Below, piece after piece: positions 1-9,026 of a DNA stretch of 64,000 nucleotides (the stretch's first letter is position 1; every line of letters starts with the position of its first letter). The translations under genes were made by a program, and so were the position numbers. The notes beneath the pieces were generated by a model, which was given only the letters and a program-made list of their open reading frames with translations, was not told the origin of the DNA and searched no databases. Origin of the DNA: Lysinimonas soli (GTDB taxonomy: Bacteria > Actinomycetota > Actinomycetes > Actinomycetales > Microbacteriaceae); contig NZ_JBHSMG010000002.1 in the NCBI RefSeq assembly GCF_042655435.1, positions 799,255-863,254 on the forward strand. Reading direction: 5' to 3'.

Positions 1-1
1 C

Positions 2-1705
2 GCCGCGCTCGCCGCGGGCCTCGTCTCGCTCGCGATCCCGGTCGTGCTGCAGAGCCTCGTCGACGGTCCGCTGTCGAGCGGTGACGGCGGCCAGATCTGG
101 CCCGCCGCCGTCATCGTGCTCGTGCTGGGCGCCCTCGAGGCGGCCTTCATCGCGGCACGACGCTGGTTCGTGCTGACCCCTGGGACCCACGTCGAGGCCG
201 CTATGCGCAACTCGCTGTACGCGAAGCTGCAAGACCTGCCGGTCGCGTTCCACGACCGCTGGCAGAGCGGTCAGCTGCTGTCGCGGGCGATGAGCGACCT
301 CGGCCTGATCCGGCGCTGGCTGGCCTTCGGCATCGTGCTGCTCGTGGTCAACCTCGCCACGATCCTGGTCGGATTCGTGGTGCTGTTCTTCTGGAGCTGG
401 CAGCTCGGCCTGGTCTTCCTACTCTGCTCGATCCCGCTGTGGATCTACGGCTACGTGTTCGAGCAGAAGTACTCGGTCGTCGCCCGGCGCTCGCAGGACC
501 AGCAGGGCGATCTGGCGACGGCCGTCGAGGAGTCGGTGCACGGCATCCGGGTGCTCAAGGCATTTGGCCGCGGCAAGTACTCGCTCGAGAAGTTCACCCG
601 GCAGGCCGAAGACCTGCGCGGCACCGAGATCGAGAAGGCCCAAGCGATCGCCGGAATCTGGCTCTGGCTGCTGCTGGTGCCCGATGTGGCCTTCGCCCTG
701 TGCTTGCTCGGCGGGGTCTGGCTCGCGTCGACCGGTTCGCTCACGGTCGGGCAGCTCTTCGCCTTCTTCGCGACCGCGACCGTGCTGCGCTTCCCCATCG
801 AGTCGATCGGATTCCTGCTGTCGATGACCTTCGACACCCGCACCGCGATCGACCGGCTGTTCGAGGTGCTCGACGAGCCGAACCCGATCACCGATCCGGA
901 GCATCCGCAGACGATCGCCCAGCCGAGCGGCCGCCTGGTCTTCGAGGGCGCGCACTTCCGCTATCAGGACTCGCCCGCCCAGTTCCCCGACCTGCTCGAT
1001 GGGATCGACCTCGAGCTCGAGCCGGGCGAGACGATGGCGCTCGTCGGTCTGACCGGATCGGGCAAGACGACCCTGACCGCGCTGGCCACCCGGCTCTACG
1101 ACGTGACGGGCGGTGCGGTCACCCTCGACGGGGTCGACGTCCGCGCGCTGAGCCGTGAGGAGCTGCGCCGGCACATCGCCATGGCGTTCGAGGACGCCAC
1201 CCTGTTCTCGGCGTCGGTGCGCGACAACGTGCTGCTGGGCCGCCCCGAACTCGCCGACGGCGGGCCCGAGGCCGACCGCGTGCTCGCCGAAGCCCTCGAG
1301 ATCGCGCAGGCCGACTTCGTGGCCGAGCTGCCGAACGGGGCCGACACCCGGGTCGGCGAAGAGGGCCTCAGCCTCTCGGGGGGCCAGCGCCAGCGTCTCG
1401 CCCTGGCCCGGGCGATCGCCGCCCGGCCGGCCGTGCTCGTGCTCGACGATCCGCTGTCGGCGCTCGACGTCGACACCGAGGCGCGCGTCGAGGCGGGTCT
1501 GCGCCGGGTGCTCGCGACCACGACCGCCCTCGTGGTCGCCCATCGGCCATCGACCGTCATGCTCGCCGACCGGGTCGCTCTGCTCGAGAACGGCCGGGTC
1601 ACGGCGGTCGGCCGGCACTCCGAGTTGCTCGCGAGCAACGACCACTACCGCTTCGTCATCTCGTCGTTCGATGACGACAACACCGAGATCGAGGTCAACG
1701 CATGA
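2..1705 (+). CDS. ABC exporter half-transporter, degenerate-site subunit (5' truncated)
   Basis: The reading frame is open to the left window edge, so the true start lies upstream; the internal ATG at 44 is inside the first membrane segment. The order is a type I exporter membrane domain (hydrophobic segments to about 870) followed by a nucleotide-binding domain with Walker A GLTGSGKT (near 1046), signature LSGGQ (near 1372), Walker B ending LVLDDP (near 1440) and H-loop VAHRPST. The residue after the Walker B Asp is Asp, not the catalytic Glu. It overlaps the next gene by ATGA, so the two are translationally coupled and probably form a heterodimer. Substrate unknown; multidrug or lipid export is the family norm. 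Confidence 0.93.
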   Translation, partial: AALAAGLVSLAIPVVLQSLVDGPLSSGDGGQIWPAAVIVLVLGALEAAFIAARRWFVLTPGTHVEAAMRNSLYAKLQDLPVAFHDRWQSGQLLSRAMSDLGLIRRWLAFGIVLLVVNLATILVGFVVLFFWSWQLGLVFLLCSIPLWIYGYVFEQKYSVVARRSQDQQGDLATAVEESVHGIRVLKAFGRGKYSLEKFTRQAEDLRGTEIEKAQAIAGIWLWLLLVPDVAFALCLLGGVWLASTGSLTVGQLFAFFATATVLRFPIESIGFLLSMTFDTRTAIDRLFEVLDEPNPITDPEHPQTIAQPSGRLVFEGAHFRYQDSPAQFPDLLDGIDLELEPGETMALVGLTGSGKTTLTALATRLYDVTGGAVTLDGVDVRALSREELRRHIAMAFEDATLFSASVRDNVLLGRPELADGGPEADRVLAEALEIAQADFVAELPNGADTRVGEEGLSLSGGQRQRLALARAIAARPAVLVLDDPLSALDVDTEARVEAGLRRVLATTTALVVAHRPSTVMLADRVALLENGRVTAVGRHSELLASNDHYRFVISSFDDDNTEIEVNA

Positions 1706-3519
1706 CGAACACCGCCCTCACCGGAGTCGAAGGCGAAGAGCGCAGCGAGTACTCGCGGGAAGAGAGTCGTGCGATCCGTGCGCGCTCGCTGCGTCTGCTC
1801 GCGTCGCTGCTGCGCCCGCTGCGCGGCCGGGTCGCGCTCGCCCTCGGGGTGATCGTGATCAGCACCGCCCTGCAGGTCGCCGGGCCGACCCTGATCGCGA
1901 TCGGCATCGACCAGGGGCTCCCCGCCCTGATGAAGCACCAGGACTGGATGCCGATCAGCCTGGTCGTCGGCGCGTATCTGGTCGCGGGCATCGTCGGCGC
2001 CGTGTTGATCGCGCAGTTCACGATCCTGTCGGCCCGGATCACCCAGGCGATCCTGATCGACCTGCGCAAGCGGGTGTTCCTGCACGCCCAGCGGCTGAGC
2101 CTCGAGTTCCACGAGAGTTACACCTCGGGCCGGATCATCGCGCGGCAGACCAGCGACCTCGAGTCGATCCGCGAGCTGCTCGACTCGGGCATCAACGGGC
2201 TCGTGCGCGGCATCCTCTACATGGTCTTCATCGCGATCGCCCTGGTCGTGCTCGATCCGTGGAGCGCGCTCGTGCTGGCCGTCGCCCTCGTGCCGTTGTT
2301 CCTGCTGACCCGCTGGTTCCAGAAGCGCTCGCAGACGATGTTCCGCGCGACGCGCGTGTTCTCGGCCCGCCTGATCGTGCACTTCGTCGAGACCATGACC
2401 GGCATCCGGGCCGTGAAGGCCTTCCGCAAGGAGGAGAGGAACGAGAAGGAGTTCGGCGACATCGTCGAGGACTACCGCAACGCGAACGCGCGGGTGATCC
2501 AGCTGTTCGGGATCTTCGACCCGGGGCTCATCCTGATCGGCAACGTGACCGTGGCCGTCGTGCTGCTCGTGGGCGGCTTCCGCGTTCTGGGCGGCGGGCT
2601 CGAGATCGGGGCCCTGCTCGCGGTCGTGCTGTACACCCGGCGGTTCTTCGACCCGATGGAGGAGATGGCGACCTTCTACAACTCCTACCAGTCCGCTGCG
2701 GCCGCGCTCGAGAAGATCTCGGGCGTGCTCGAGGAGGAGCCGAGCGTGGCCGATCCCGGTCAGCCGGTCGACCTGTGGCAGGCGCGCGGCGAGGTGGAGT
2801 TCGCCGACGTGCGCTTCGCGTACCACGACGACCGGGTGGTGCTGCCCGACTTCGAGCTGCACATCCCGGCCGGTCAGACCGTCGCCCTGGTGGGGTCGAC
2901 GGGCGCCGGCAAGTCGACGCTCGCCAAGCTCATGGCGCGGTTCTACGACCCGACTGCGGGGGCGGTGCTGCTCGACGGGATCGACCTGCGGCGGCTGCAC
3001 CCGAAGGATCTGCGGCGGGCGATCGTGATGGTCACCCAGGAGGCGTACTTGTTCAGCGGCTCGGTGGCCGAGAACATCGCGCTCGGCAAGCCGGAGGCGA
3101 GCTTCGACGAGATCCGCTCCGCCGCGCAGGCGGTGGGTGCGCATCCGTTCATCATGGCGTTGCCCGACGGTTACGACACCGATGTGAACAAGCGCGGCGG
3201 CCGCGTCTCGGCCGGGCAGCGGCAGCTGCTGTCGTTCGCGCGGGCCTTCCTCGCCGACCCGGCGGTGCTGATCCTCGACGAGGCGACCGCCTCGCTCGAC
3301 GTCCCGAGCGAGCGGCTCGTGCAGCAGGGGCTCACCACCCTGCTCTCGGATCGCACGGCCGTGATCATCGCCCATCGCCTTTCGACCGTGGCGATCGCCG
3401 ATCGGGTGCTCGTGATGGAGCACGGGCGCATCGTCGAAGACGGGACCCCCGCCGACCTCATCGAGGGAACGGGTCGTTTCGCCAAGCTGCACGCCGCCTG
3501 GCGCGACAGCCTCGTCTAG
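1702..3519 (+). CDS. ABC exporter half-transporter, partner subunit
   Basis: 605 residues, full length for a half-transporter: membrane domain about 35-330, ATPase domain about 365-600. Walker A is GSTGAGKST, Walker B LILDEA keeps the catalytic Glu, and the H-loop is IIAHRLST, but the signature reads VSAGQ instead of LSGGQ (near 3209). In heterodimeric exporters such as TM287/288 or BmrCD one ATP site is degenerate. Here that site would pair the LDD Walker B of the upstream protein with this VSAGQ. The start ATG overlaps the upstream stop (ATGA). The stop codon lies inside the first copy of a 57-bp direct repeat. Confidence 0.93.
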   Translation: MTNTALTGVEGEERSEYSREESRAIRARSLRLLASLLRPLRGRVALALGVIVISTALQVAGPTLIAIGIDQGLPALMKHQDWMPISLVVGAYLVAGIVGAVLIAQFTILSARITQAILIDLRKRVFLHAQRLSLEFHESYTSGRIIARQTSDLESIRELLDSGINGLVRGILYMVFIAIALVVLDPWSALVLAVALVPLFLLTRWFQKRSQTMFRATRVFSARLIVHFVETMTGIRAVKAFRKEERNEKEFGDIVEDYRNANARVIQLFGIFDPGLILIGNVTVAVVLLVGGFRVLGGGLEIGALLAVVLYTRRFFDPMEEMATFYNSYQSAAAALEKISGVLEEEPSVADPGQPVDLWQARGEVEFADVRFAYHDDRVVLPDFELHIPAGQTVALVGSTGAGKSTLAKLMARFYDPTAGAVLLDGIDLRRLHPKDLRRAIVMVTQEAYLFSGSVAENIALGKPEASFDEIRSAAQAVGAHPFIMALPDGYDTDVNKRGGRVSAGQRQLLSFARAFLADPAVLILDEATASLDVPSERLVQQGLTTLLSDRTAVIIAHRLSTVAIADRVLVMEHGRIVEDGTPADLIEGTGRFAKLHAAWRDSLV

Positions 3520-3638
3520 TGCGCCGCCGCCTCTGCGGCGCACCCGCTCCGCGCGGCGTGCACGCCGTCGCGCTTTGCTGGCTCGTCTAGTGCGCCGCCG
3601 CCTCTGCGGCGCACCCGCTCCGCGCGGCGTGCACGCCG
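3511..3638 (+). repeat. 57-bp direct repeat, two copies
   Basis: Copies at 3511-3567 and 3582-3638 are identical over 57 bases and lie 71 bases apart. The first copy carries the last codons and the TAG stop of the ABC gene, and the second repeats them outside the gene. Each copy contains a 9-bp inverted repeat, gtgcgccgc/gcggcgcac with a 7-base loop (3519-3543 in copy 1), and the 14-base palindrome cggcgtgcacgccg. It looks like a tandem duplication of the gene end with its terminator hairpin. Confidence 0.9.
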
Positions 3639-3687
3639 CCTCCAGCGCACGTGCGCCGCGGGAGCGGCGGCGCACCGAAAAGACGGT

Positions 3688-3725
3688 GGGTGGGACCCCC
3701 GGTAACCAGCCGAGAGGTCCCACCC
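3688..3725. terminator. Candidate bidirectional terminator hairpin
   Basis: Perfect 10-bp inverted repeat gggtgggacc (3688-3697) / ggtcccaccc (3716-3725) with an 18-base loop. It sits between the convergent ABC operon and LuxR-type gene. There is no U tract, so factor-independent termination is uncertain. Confidence 0.5.
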
Positions 3726-3781
3726 GTTGTCGTACCGAGCGGACGGGGATCAGGAACCGCCGCTCGCATGCAACTCCACGA

Positions 3782-5425
3782 TCAAAGCACCACGTCGCCA
3801 TCTCGACCACGGTGGGACCCGGGTGAATCGCGGGTGATCTCGTGTTCGAGTCCGAGCGAGCGGGCGGCGCGGATCGCCTCCTCGCGGGTGCTGACGCCCA
3901 GCTTGCTGTAGAGGTTGCGCAGGTGGGTCTTGACCGTGTTGGGCGAGATGTACAGCTCGGCGGCGATGGCCGCCACCGTCAGGCCGCGTTGGACGTGCGC
4001 CAGCACGTGCCGCTCGCGCTCGCTGAGAGCGGCGATCTCGCGCTGCGGCCCCGAGGTGCGTTCGACGATCTCGACGATCAATCCGGCCGCGGCGTCACGA
4101 TGGGGTCGAGCCGCCGCGCGCTGAGCGATCGCCGCCAACGATGAGGCGGGAATCCGGCCGAGCGGTGCTCGCGATCCGGTGCGCGCCATGCTGACGAAGG
4201 CGCGATCGGCGTTGACGTCCGAGGTGACCAGGTTGCCGCGTTCCAGCTCGATCGCGGCACGCAGCAGCTGGATGTCGGCCAGCGTGCGAGCGCAGTGCTC
4301 GTATCCCAGGCGCTCGCAGTCGCGGATCGCGGCCTCCGCACCGTGCAGATCGCCGTGCCTCAGCCGCAGCTGGGCCACGAGCCGGCCGGGGCAGAGGGGG
4401 TGGGTGGCTCGCGGCGCGACCTTCCGCAGAACGGTCCATGCCTCGTCACCCTGATCGAGCGAGATCAGCAGGCCGGCTCGGATGAGTTCGCCGATCTCGA
4501 GTCCGACCCCTTTCTCGTCCCACCCGGCGAGCCGGCGACCCGCCTGGTTGAGCAGGTCGAGGGCCTCGATCGGGCGCTCTTGCAGTGCGCGCAGAGTCGC
4601 CGAGGCCATGAGAGCGATCGGCTCGAACTCGGTCGACGACGACGCCGTCCTGACCGCGTCGTCGAGCAGTTCGGCTCTCTCGGAGTCACCTCGCTCGCAG
4701 GCGAGCGCCATGGCGGCGATGAGCGCGGGGGCGCCGTAGCCCGTGCGCAACAGCTCCGTGCCCTCGGCGATCGTCCTGGCGTGCTGCGTGTGGGATTCTG
4801 CTCCGTCGAAGTCGCCGCCGATCAGGTCGAGCAGGGCGAGTGCGCCGAGGCATTCGACGTGCTCGGCGCGCACGAGATGCGTCGGCGCCAACCCGTTGGC
4901 GTATTCGAGACGCCGTCGCGCCTGGTCGAACTCGCCCGAGTGCAGCAGCAGCATCCCGTCCTCGAGGGCCCATTGGGCGTCGAGGGTGACCCGCAGCGGG
5001 AGGGCTGCCAGGCTCGCGTCGATGAGTCGGCGCGCAATCTCGGACTTCGCCCGGGCGCTGCCGAGCTGGCCGAGGGCGCGCAGCGCTGCGGTGTGCCCGA
5101 CCAGCACCGCGGCGAGGCAGTGGTCGGGTGCATCCGGCGTGGCGGCGATCGCGACCTCCGCGGCACGGTAATAGCCGAGGGCGGACTCGCCTCGGGGGGC
5201 CCCCGCTCCTCGGTAGCTGGTGCCCATCGCGGCGGCGATCCAGGGATCGTCGTGCCAGATCTCGAACGGCAGCCCGCCGATCAGCCGGCGGAACTCCGAC
5301 CCGTGCTCGGTCGCGATACTGCGTCCGACCCGCCGGATCTCGGACAGCACCCGGTCGGTGTCGCCGCGCGCGACCGACGCCAGGACCGAGTCGCGGAACG
5401 ATTCGAAGTCGGGTGGATCAAGCAC
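3782..5425 (-). CDS. LuxR-family transcriptional regulator with helical-repeat sensor region
   Basis: 547 residues from the chosen GTG at 5425, which has AGGAG seven bases upstream. The open frame runs further 5' (to 5605), but the extra residues are low-complexity and Arg-rich. The C-terminus (about 475-535) is a LuxR/GerE helix-turn-helix (LSERERHVLAHVQRG, then SPNTVKTHLRNLYSKLG). The central part is Ala/Leu-rich with repeated paired helices, like the TPR-type sensor of MalT-like proteins. No Walker A P-loop is visible, so it is not a full STAND/MalT ATPase. It is convergent with the ABC pair and divergent from the ABC gene at 5699, a possible target. Ligand unknown. Confidence 0.85.
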   Translation of the reverse strand: MLDPPDFESFRDSVLASVARGDTDRVLSEIRRVGRSIATEHGSEFRRLIGGLPFEIWHDDPWIAAAMGTSYRGAGAPRGESALGYYRAAEVAIAATPDAPDHCLAAVLVGHTAALRALGQLGSARAKSEIARRLIDASLAALPLRVTLDAQWALEDGMLLLHSGEFDQARRRLEYANGLAPTHLVRAEHVECLGALALLDLIGGDFDGAESHTQHARTIAEGTELLRTGYGAPALIAAMALACERGDSERAELLDDAVRTASSSTEFEPIALMASATLRALQERPIEALDLLNQAGRRLAGWDEKGVGLEIGELIRAGLLISLDQGDEAWTVLRKVAPRATHPLCPGRLVAQLRLRHGDLHGAEAAIRDCERLGYEHCARTLADIQLLRAAIELERGNLVTSDVNADRAFVSMARTGSRAPLGRIPASSLAAIAQRAAARPHRDAAAGLIVEIVERTSGPQREIAALSERERHVLAHVQRGLTVAAIAAELYISPNTVKTHLRNLYSKLGVSTREEAIRAARSLGLEHEITRDSPGSHRGRDGDVVL

Positions 5426-5686
5426 GTCGGGTCTCCTGGGAGCGGCGGGACGATCGACTTCGATCTGCCCGGTGCATGCGCGGATGGTGCAGAGGGATGA
5501 TGCTGCCGGACGACGGCTCCCAGAACGCCGCAGCCGGTGAGGTTGCAATTGGTACATGGTAGGGGGCCCGGTCCCAGACGTCCACCGAAAGGAGGACGCG
5601 CGCACCCGCTACGGGGGACAGAGCTCCCCATGAGGGGTACGTTAGCAGACCGGGGTGAGGGGGCCTACGAGGCCGTGCGGCGGGGA

Positions 5687-5692
5687 TAAGCT
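5687..5692 (+). promoter_or_regulatory. -10 hexamer of a leaderless transcript
   Basis: TAAGCT stands six bases before the GTG at 5699, so the predicted first transcribed base is the start codon. No Shine-Dalgarno is evident. No convincing -35 is visible. Confidence 0.55.
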
Positions 5693-5698
5693 CGCCGG

Positions 5699-7585
5699 GT
5701 GAGCATGCGCGGCGGTGGAGGTGGCCGCGGCGGGGGAGGCCGGGTCAGCAGCGGAGACATCTCCGCGCAGAAGGCGGCGAACGCCGAGGCGCCCCGGATC
5801 CCGAACCTGCTCTCGCGCATCGGGGAGCTGTTCCGTCCCTACCGGGGGCAGCTGATCGTGACGATCGCGCTCGTGCTGGTCAGCGCCGGCATCAGCGTCA
5901 TCCCTCCGCTGCTGACCCAGCAGGCCTTCGACCGCGGTCTCTTCCCGCCCGGTGGCGCCCGCCCCGACGTGCCGGTGCTGCTCGCCCTGGTCGGCACGAT
6001 GGTGCTGCTCTGGCTCGCGTCGGCGGGAATCGGCGTCGGGCAGACCTACCTGACCGCCCGGGTCGGCAACAGCGTCATGGGGGAGCTGCGCATCCGCCTG
6101 TTCTCGCATCTGCAGGCCATGGAGCTGGGATTCTTCACGCGCACCAAGACCGGCGTGATCCAGTCGCGGCTGCAGAACGACGTCGGCGGGGTCGCCGGGG
6201 TGTTGAGCAACACCATCTCGAGCGTCGTCGGCAACACGGTGACCGTGATCGCGGCGTTCGTGGCCATGCTCGTGCTCAGTTGGCAGATGACGATCGTCGC
6301 GGTCGTGCTGCTGCCCGTGCTGGTCATCGCGCAGCGCCGGGTCGGGCAGGTGCGCGCGCGTATCGCCACCAAGACCCAGGAGTCCCTGTCGGAGATGACG
6401 GCGATCACGCAGGAGACGCTGAGCGTCTCGGGCATCCTGCTCGCCAAGAGCTTCAACCAGCAGAACGCCGAGATCGGTCGTTACGAGGCCGAGAACCGCA
6501 ATCAGATCTCGCTGCAGATCCGGCAGCAGATGAGCGGCCAGTGGTTCTTCGCGATCGTCAGCGTGTTCCTGTCGGTGATCCCGGCGGTGATCTACCTCGT
6601 CGCCGCCTGGCTGATCTTCCACGACGTGCCCGTCTCGGCCGGAACCATCGTCGCCTTCACGACCGTGCAGGCGCGACTGCTGTTCCCGCTCATGGGACTG
6701 CTGCGGGTCGCGCTCGATCTGCAGACCTCGCAGGCGCTGTTCGCTCGCATCTTCGAGTACCTCGACCTCGTGCCGCGCATCGCCGATGCCCCGGATGCCC
6801 GCCCGGTCAGGTCGAGGGAGCTCGGCCGGGTGCGCTTCGACGAGGTGGTGTTCCGCTATCCGGATGCGCCGCCCGACTCCCCGGCGACGCTCAAGGGGAT
6901 CAGTTTCGAGATCGAACCCGGCCAGTACGCCGCGTTCGTCGGGCCGTCCGGGGCGGGCAAGACGACGGTGTCATACCTCGTTCCGCGGCTGCACGACGTG
7001 AGCAGCGGAGCGGTGCTGTTCGCCGAGGACGACGTGCGCGAGCTGCGGCACGAGTCGCTCATCGGGGCGATCGGCATCGTGAGCCAGGAGACCTACCTGT
7101 TCCACGCGACCATCGCCGAGAACCTCCGCTACGCCAAGCCGGGGGCAAGCGACGACGAGCTGATCGCGGCGGCGAAGTCGGCCAACATCCACGACACGAT
7201 CGTGTCGTTCCCCGATGGCTACGACACCGTCGTCGGCGAACGCGGCTATCGGCTGAGCGGCGGCGAGAAGCAGCGCGTCGCCATCGCGCGGGTGCTGCTC
7301 AAGGATCCGGCCGTGCTGATCCTCGACGAGGCGACGAGCGCGCTCGACACCGTCTCGGAGCGCCTGGTGCAGCGCGCCCTCGATCGCGCCGCGCGCGGAC
7401 GCACCACGATCGCCATCGCGCACCGGCTCTCGACCGTGGTCGCCGCCGACGTGATCTTCGTGGTCGAGGCGGGCCGCATCGTCGAGCGCGGCACGCACGC
7501 CGAACTGCTCAGGAACGACGGCGTGTACTCCAAGCTCTTCGCCGAGCAGCTCGCGGCGGCCGCGATCCCCGAGTTCGGCGACTGA
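5699..7585 (+). CDS. ABC exporter, fused membrane and ATPase domains
   Basis: 628 residues starting at GTG 5699; an in-frame ATG lies two codons on. A Gly/Arg-rich N-terminus is followed by a type I exporter membrane domain (about 35-330) and an ATPase domain (about 375-615) with Walker A GPSGAGKTT, signature LSGGEKQR, Walker B LILDEATSALD and H-loop AHRLST. All catalytic motifs are canonical, so it can work as a homodimer, unlike the pair at 1-3.5 kb. It stands alone downstream of the divergent LuxR-type gene. A GC-rich 7-bp inverted repeat at 7590-7614 just after the stop may help termination. Substrate unknown. Confidence 0.92.
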   Translation: MSMRGGGGGRGGGGRVSSGDISAQKAANAEAPRIPNLLSRIGELFRPYRGQLIVTIALVLVSAGISVIPPLLTQQAFDRGLFPPGGARPDVPVLLALVGTMVLLWLASAGIGVGQTYLTARVGNSVMGELRIRLFSHLQAMELGFFTRTKTGVIQSRLQNDVGGVAGVLSNTISSVVGNTVTVIAAFVAMLVLSWQMTIVAVVLLPVLVIAQRRVGQVRARIATKTQESLSEMTAITQETLSVSGILLAKSFNQQNAEIGRYEAENRNQISLQIRQQMSGQWFFAIVSVFLSVIPAVIYLVAAWLIFHDVPVSAGTIVAFTTVQARLLFPLMGLLRVALDLQTSQALFARIFEYLDLVPRIADAPDARPVRSRELGRVRFDEVVFRYPDAPPDSPATLKGISFEIEPGQYAAFVGPSGAGKTTVSYLVPRLHDVSSGAVLFAEDDVRELRHESLIGAIGIVSQETYLFHATIAENLRYAKPGASDDELIAAAKSANIHDTIVSFPDGYDTVVGERGYRLSGGEKQRVAIARVLLKDPAVLILDEATSALDTVSERLVQRALDRAARGRTTIAIAHRLSTVVAADVIFVVEAGRIVERGTHAELLRNDGVYSKLFAEQLAAAAIPEFGD

Positions 7586-7640
7586 TCGCGCGCGGCTCGG
7601 TGCCGTCGCCGCGCCCGCGTAACACGCAGCACCCCGCGGC

Positions 7641-7646
7641 TAGGCT
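7641..7646 (+). promoter_or_regulatory. -10 hexamer of a leaderless cbs transcript
   Basis: TAGGCT six bases before the ATG at 7653; no Shine-Dalgarno in the short leader. Confidence 0.6.
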
Positions 7647-7652
7647 CGAAGC

Positions 7653-9017
7653 ATGGACTACGCCGAGACCGTGCTCGACCTCATCGGCAACACCCCGCTC
7701 GTGCGGCTGAACCGGGTGACCGAGGGCATCCAGGCCACCGTTCTGGCCAAGATCGAGTACCTCAACCCGGGCGGCTCGTCGAAGGACAGGATCGCGGTGC
7801 GGATCATCGACGCCGCAGAGCGCGAGGGCAAGCTCAAGCCCGGCGGCACGATCGTCGAGCCCACGAGCGGCAACACGGGGATCGGGCTCGCGCTCGTCGC
7901 GCAGCAGCGCGGCTACCGGTGCGTCTTCGTCTGCCCCGACAAGGTCAGCGAAGACAAGCGCAACACCCTGGTCGCCTACGGCGCCGAGGTCGTGGTGTGC
8001 CCGACCGCGGTCGCCCCCGACAGCCCGGAGTCGTACTACAGCGTGAGCGACCGCCTGGCGCGCGAGATCCCCGGGGCCTTCAAGCCCGATCAGTACTCCA
8101 ACCCGAACGGACCGCTCAGCCACTACGAGACGACCGGTCCCGAGATCTGGCGCGACACCGACGGGCTGCTGACGCACTTCGTCGCGGGCGTGGGAACCGG
8201 CGGCACGATCAGCGGGGTCGGCCGATACCTCAAGGAGGTGTCGAACGGCGCCGTGCGCGTCATCGGCGCCGACCCCGAGGGCTCGGTCTACTCCGGCGGA
8301 ACCGGCCGACCGTATCTCGTGGAGGGCGTCGGCGAGGACTTCTGGCCCACCGCGTACGACCCCTCGGTGGTCGACGAGATCGTCGCGTCGTCCGATGCGG
8401 AGTCGTTCGACCTGACCCGGCGCCTGGCGCGGGAGGAGGGGCTGCTGGTCGGAGGCTCGAGCGGGATGGCCGTGGCATCCGCTCTCAAGGTCGCCCGCGA
8501 GCTCGGGCCCGAGGACGTCATGGTCGTGCTGCTGCCCGACGGCGGCCGCGGCTATCTCGGCAAGATCTTCAACGACCGCTGGATGCGCAGCTACGGCTTC
8601 CTGCCCGCCGACGAGGGCAAGACGGTCGGTGACATCGTCGGCAGCAAGGGCGGCCAACTGCCCGAGTTGGTGCACGCCCACCCCAGCGACACGGTGCGCG
8701 ACGTGATCGGCATCTTCCAGGAGTTCGACGTCTCGCAGGTTCCCGTGCTGAGCGCCGAGCCGCCCGTCGTGATGGGCGAGGTGGTCGGCTCGATCGACGA
8801 GCGCAGCCTCGTGGATGCCGTGTTCAGCGGGCGGGCGTCGCTCACCGATCCGGTGTCGGGATTGATCGGGCCCCCATTCGCGTTGATCGGGATGCACGAG
8901 TCGGTCGAGTCGGCGCGCGAACAGCTCGCGACCGCCGATGCTCTCATGGTGACGAACGACGGCAAACCCGCCGCCGTGCTGACCCGGCACGACCTGCTCA
9001 CCTTCCTCAACAGCTAG
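7653..9017 (+). CDS. cbs: Cystathionine beta-synthase
   Basis: 454 residues. It joins serine and homocysteine to cystathionine in the cytosol. The N-terminal fold-type II PLP domain (about 1-320) shows NPGGSSKDR with the PLP lysine K44 and the phosphate-binding PTSGNTG loop. The C-terminus (about 335-450) carries a tandem CBS-domain pair, as in actinobacterial Cbs, which may bind adenosyl ligands. Nine bases separate it from metB, so the two form a transsulfuration operon. Cysteine synthase is the main alternative, but the CBS pair and the neighbour favour Cbs. Confidence 0.93.
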   Translation: MDYAETVLDLIGNTPLVRLNRVTEGIQATVLAKIEYLNPGGSSKDRIAVRIIDAAEREGKLKPGGTIVEPTSGNTGIGLALVAQQRGYRCVFVCPDKVSEDKRNTLVAYGAEVVVCPTAVAPDSPESYYSVSDRLAREIPGAFKPDQYSNPNGPLSHYETTGPEIWRDTDGLLTHFVAGVGTGGTISGVGRYLKEVSNGAVRVIGADPEGSVYSGGTGRPYLVEGVGEDFWPTAYDPSVVDEIVASSDAESFDLTRRLAREEGLLVGGSSGMAVASALKVARELGPEDVMVVLLPDGGRGYLGKIFNDRWMRSYGFLPADEGKTVGDIVGSKGGQLPELVHAHPSDTVRDVIGIFQEFDVSQVPVLSAEPPVVMGEVVGSIDERSLVDAVFSGRASLTDPVSGLIGPPFALIGMHESVESAREQLATADALMVTNDGKPAAVLTRHDLLTFLNS

Positions 9018-9026
9018 AAAGCCGAC

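Noticed and set aside
1155..3590. Long plus-strand frame overlapping the second ABC subunit
   Set aside because: Out-of-frame shadow with Arg/Ala-rich composition; the true frame carries Walker and signature motifs.
3511..3638. Direct repeat as a CRISPR array or attachment site
   Set aside because: Only two copies with a 14-base spacer, no cas or integrase gene, and the repeat contains coding sequence of the ABC gene end.
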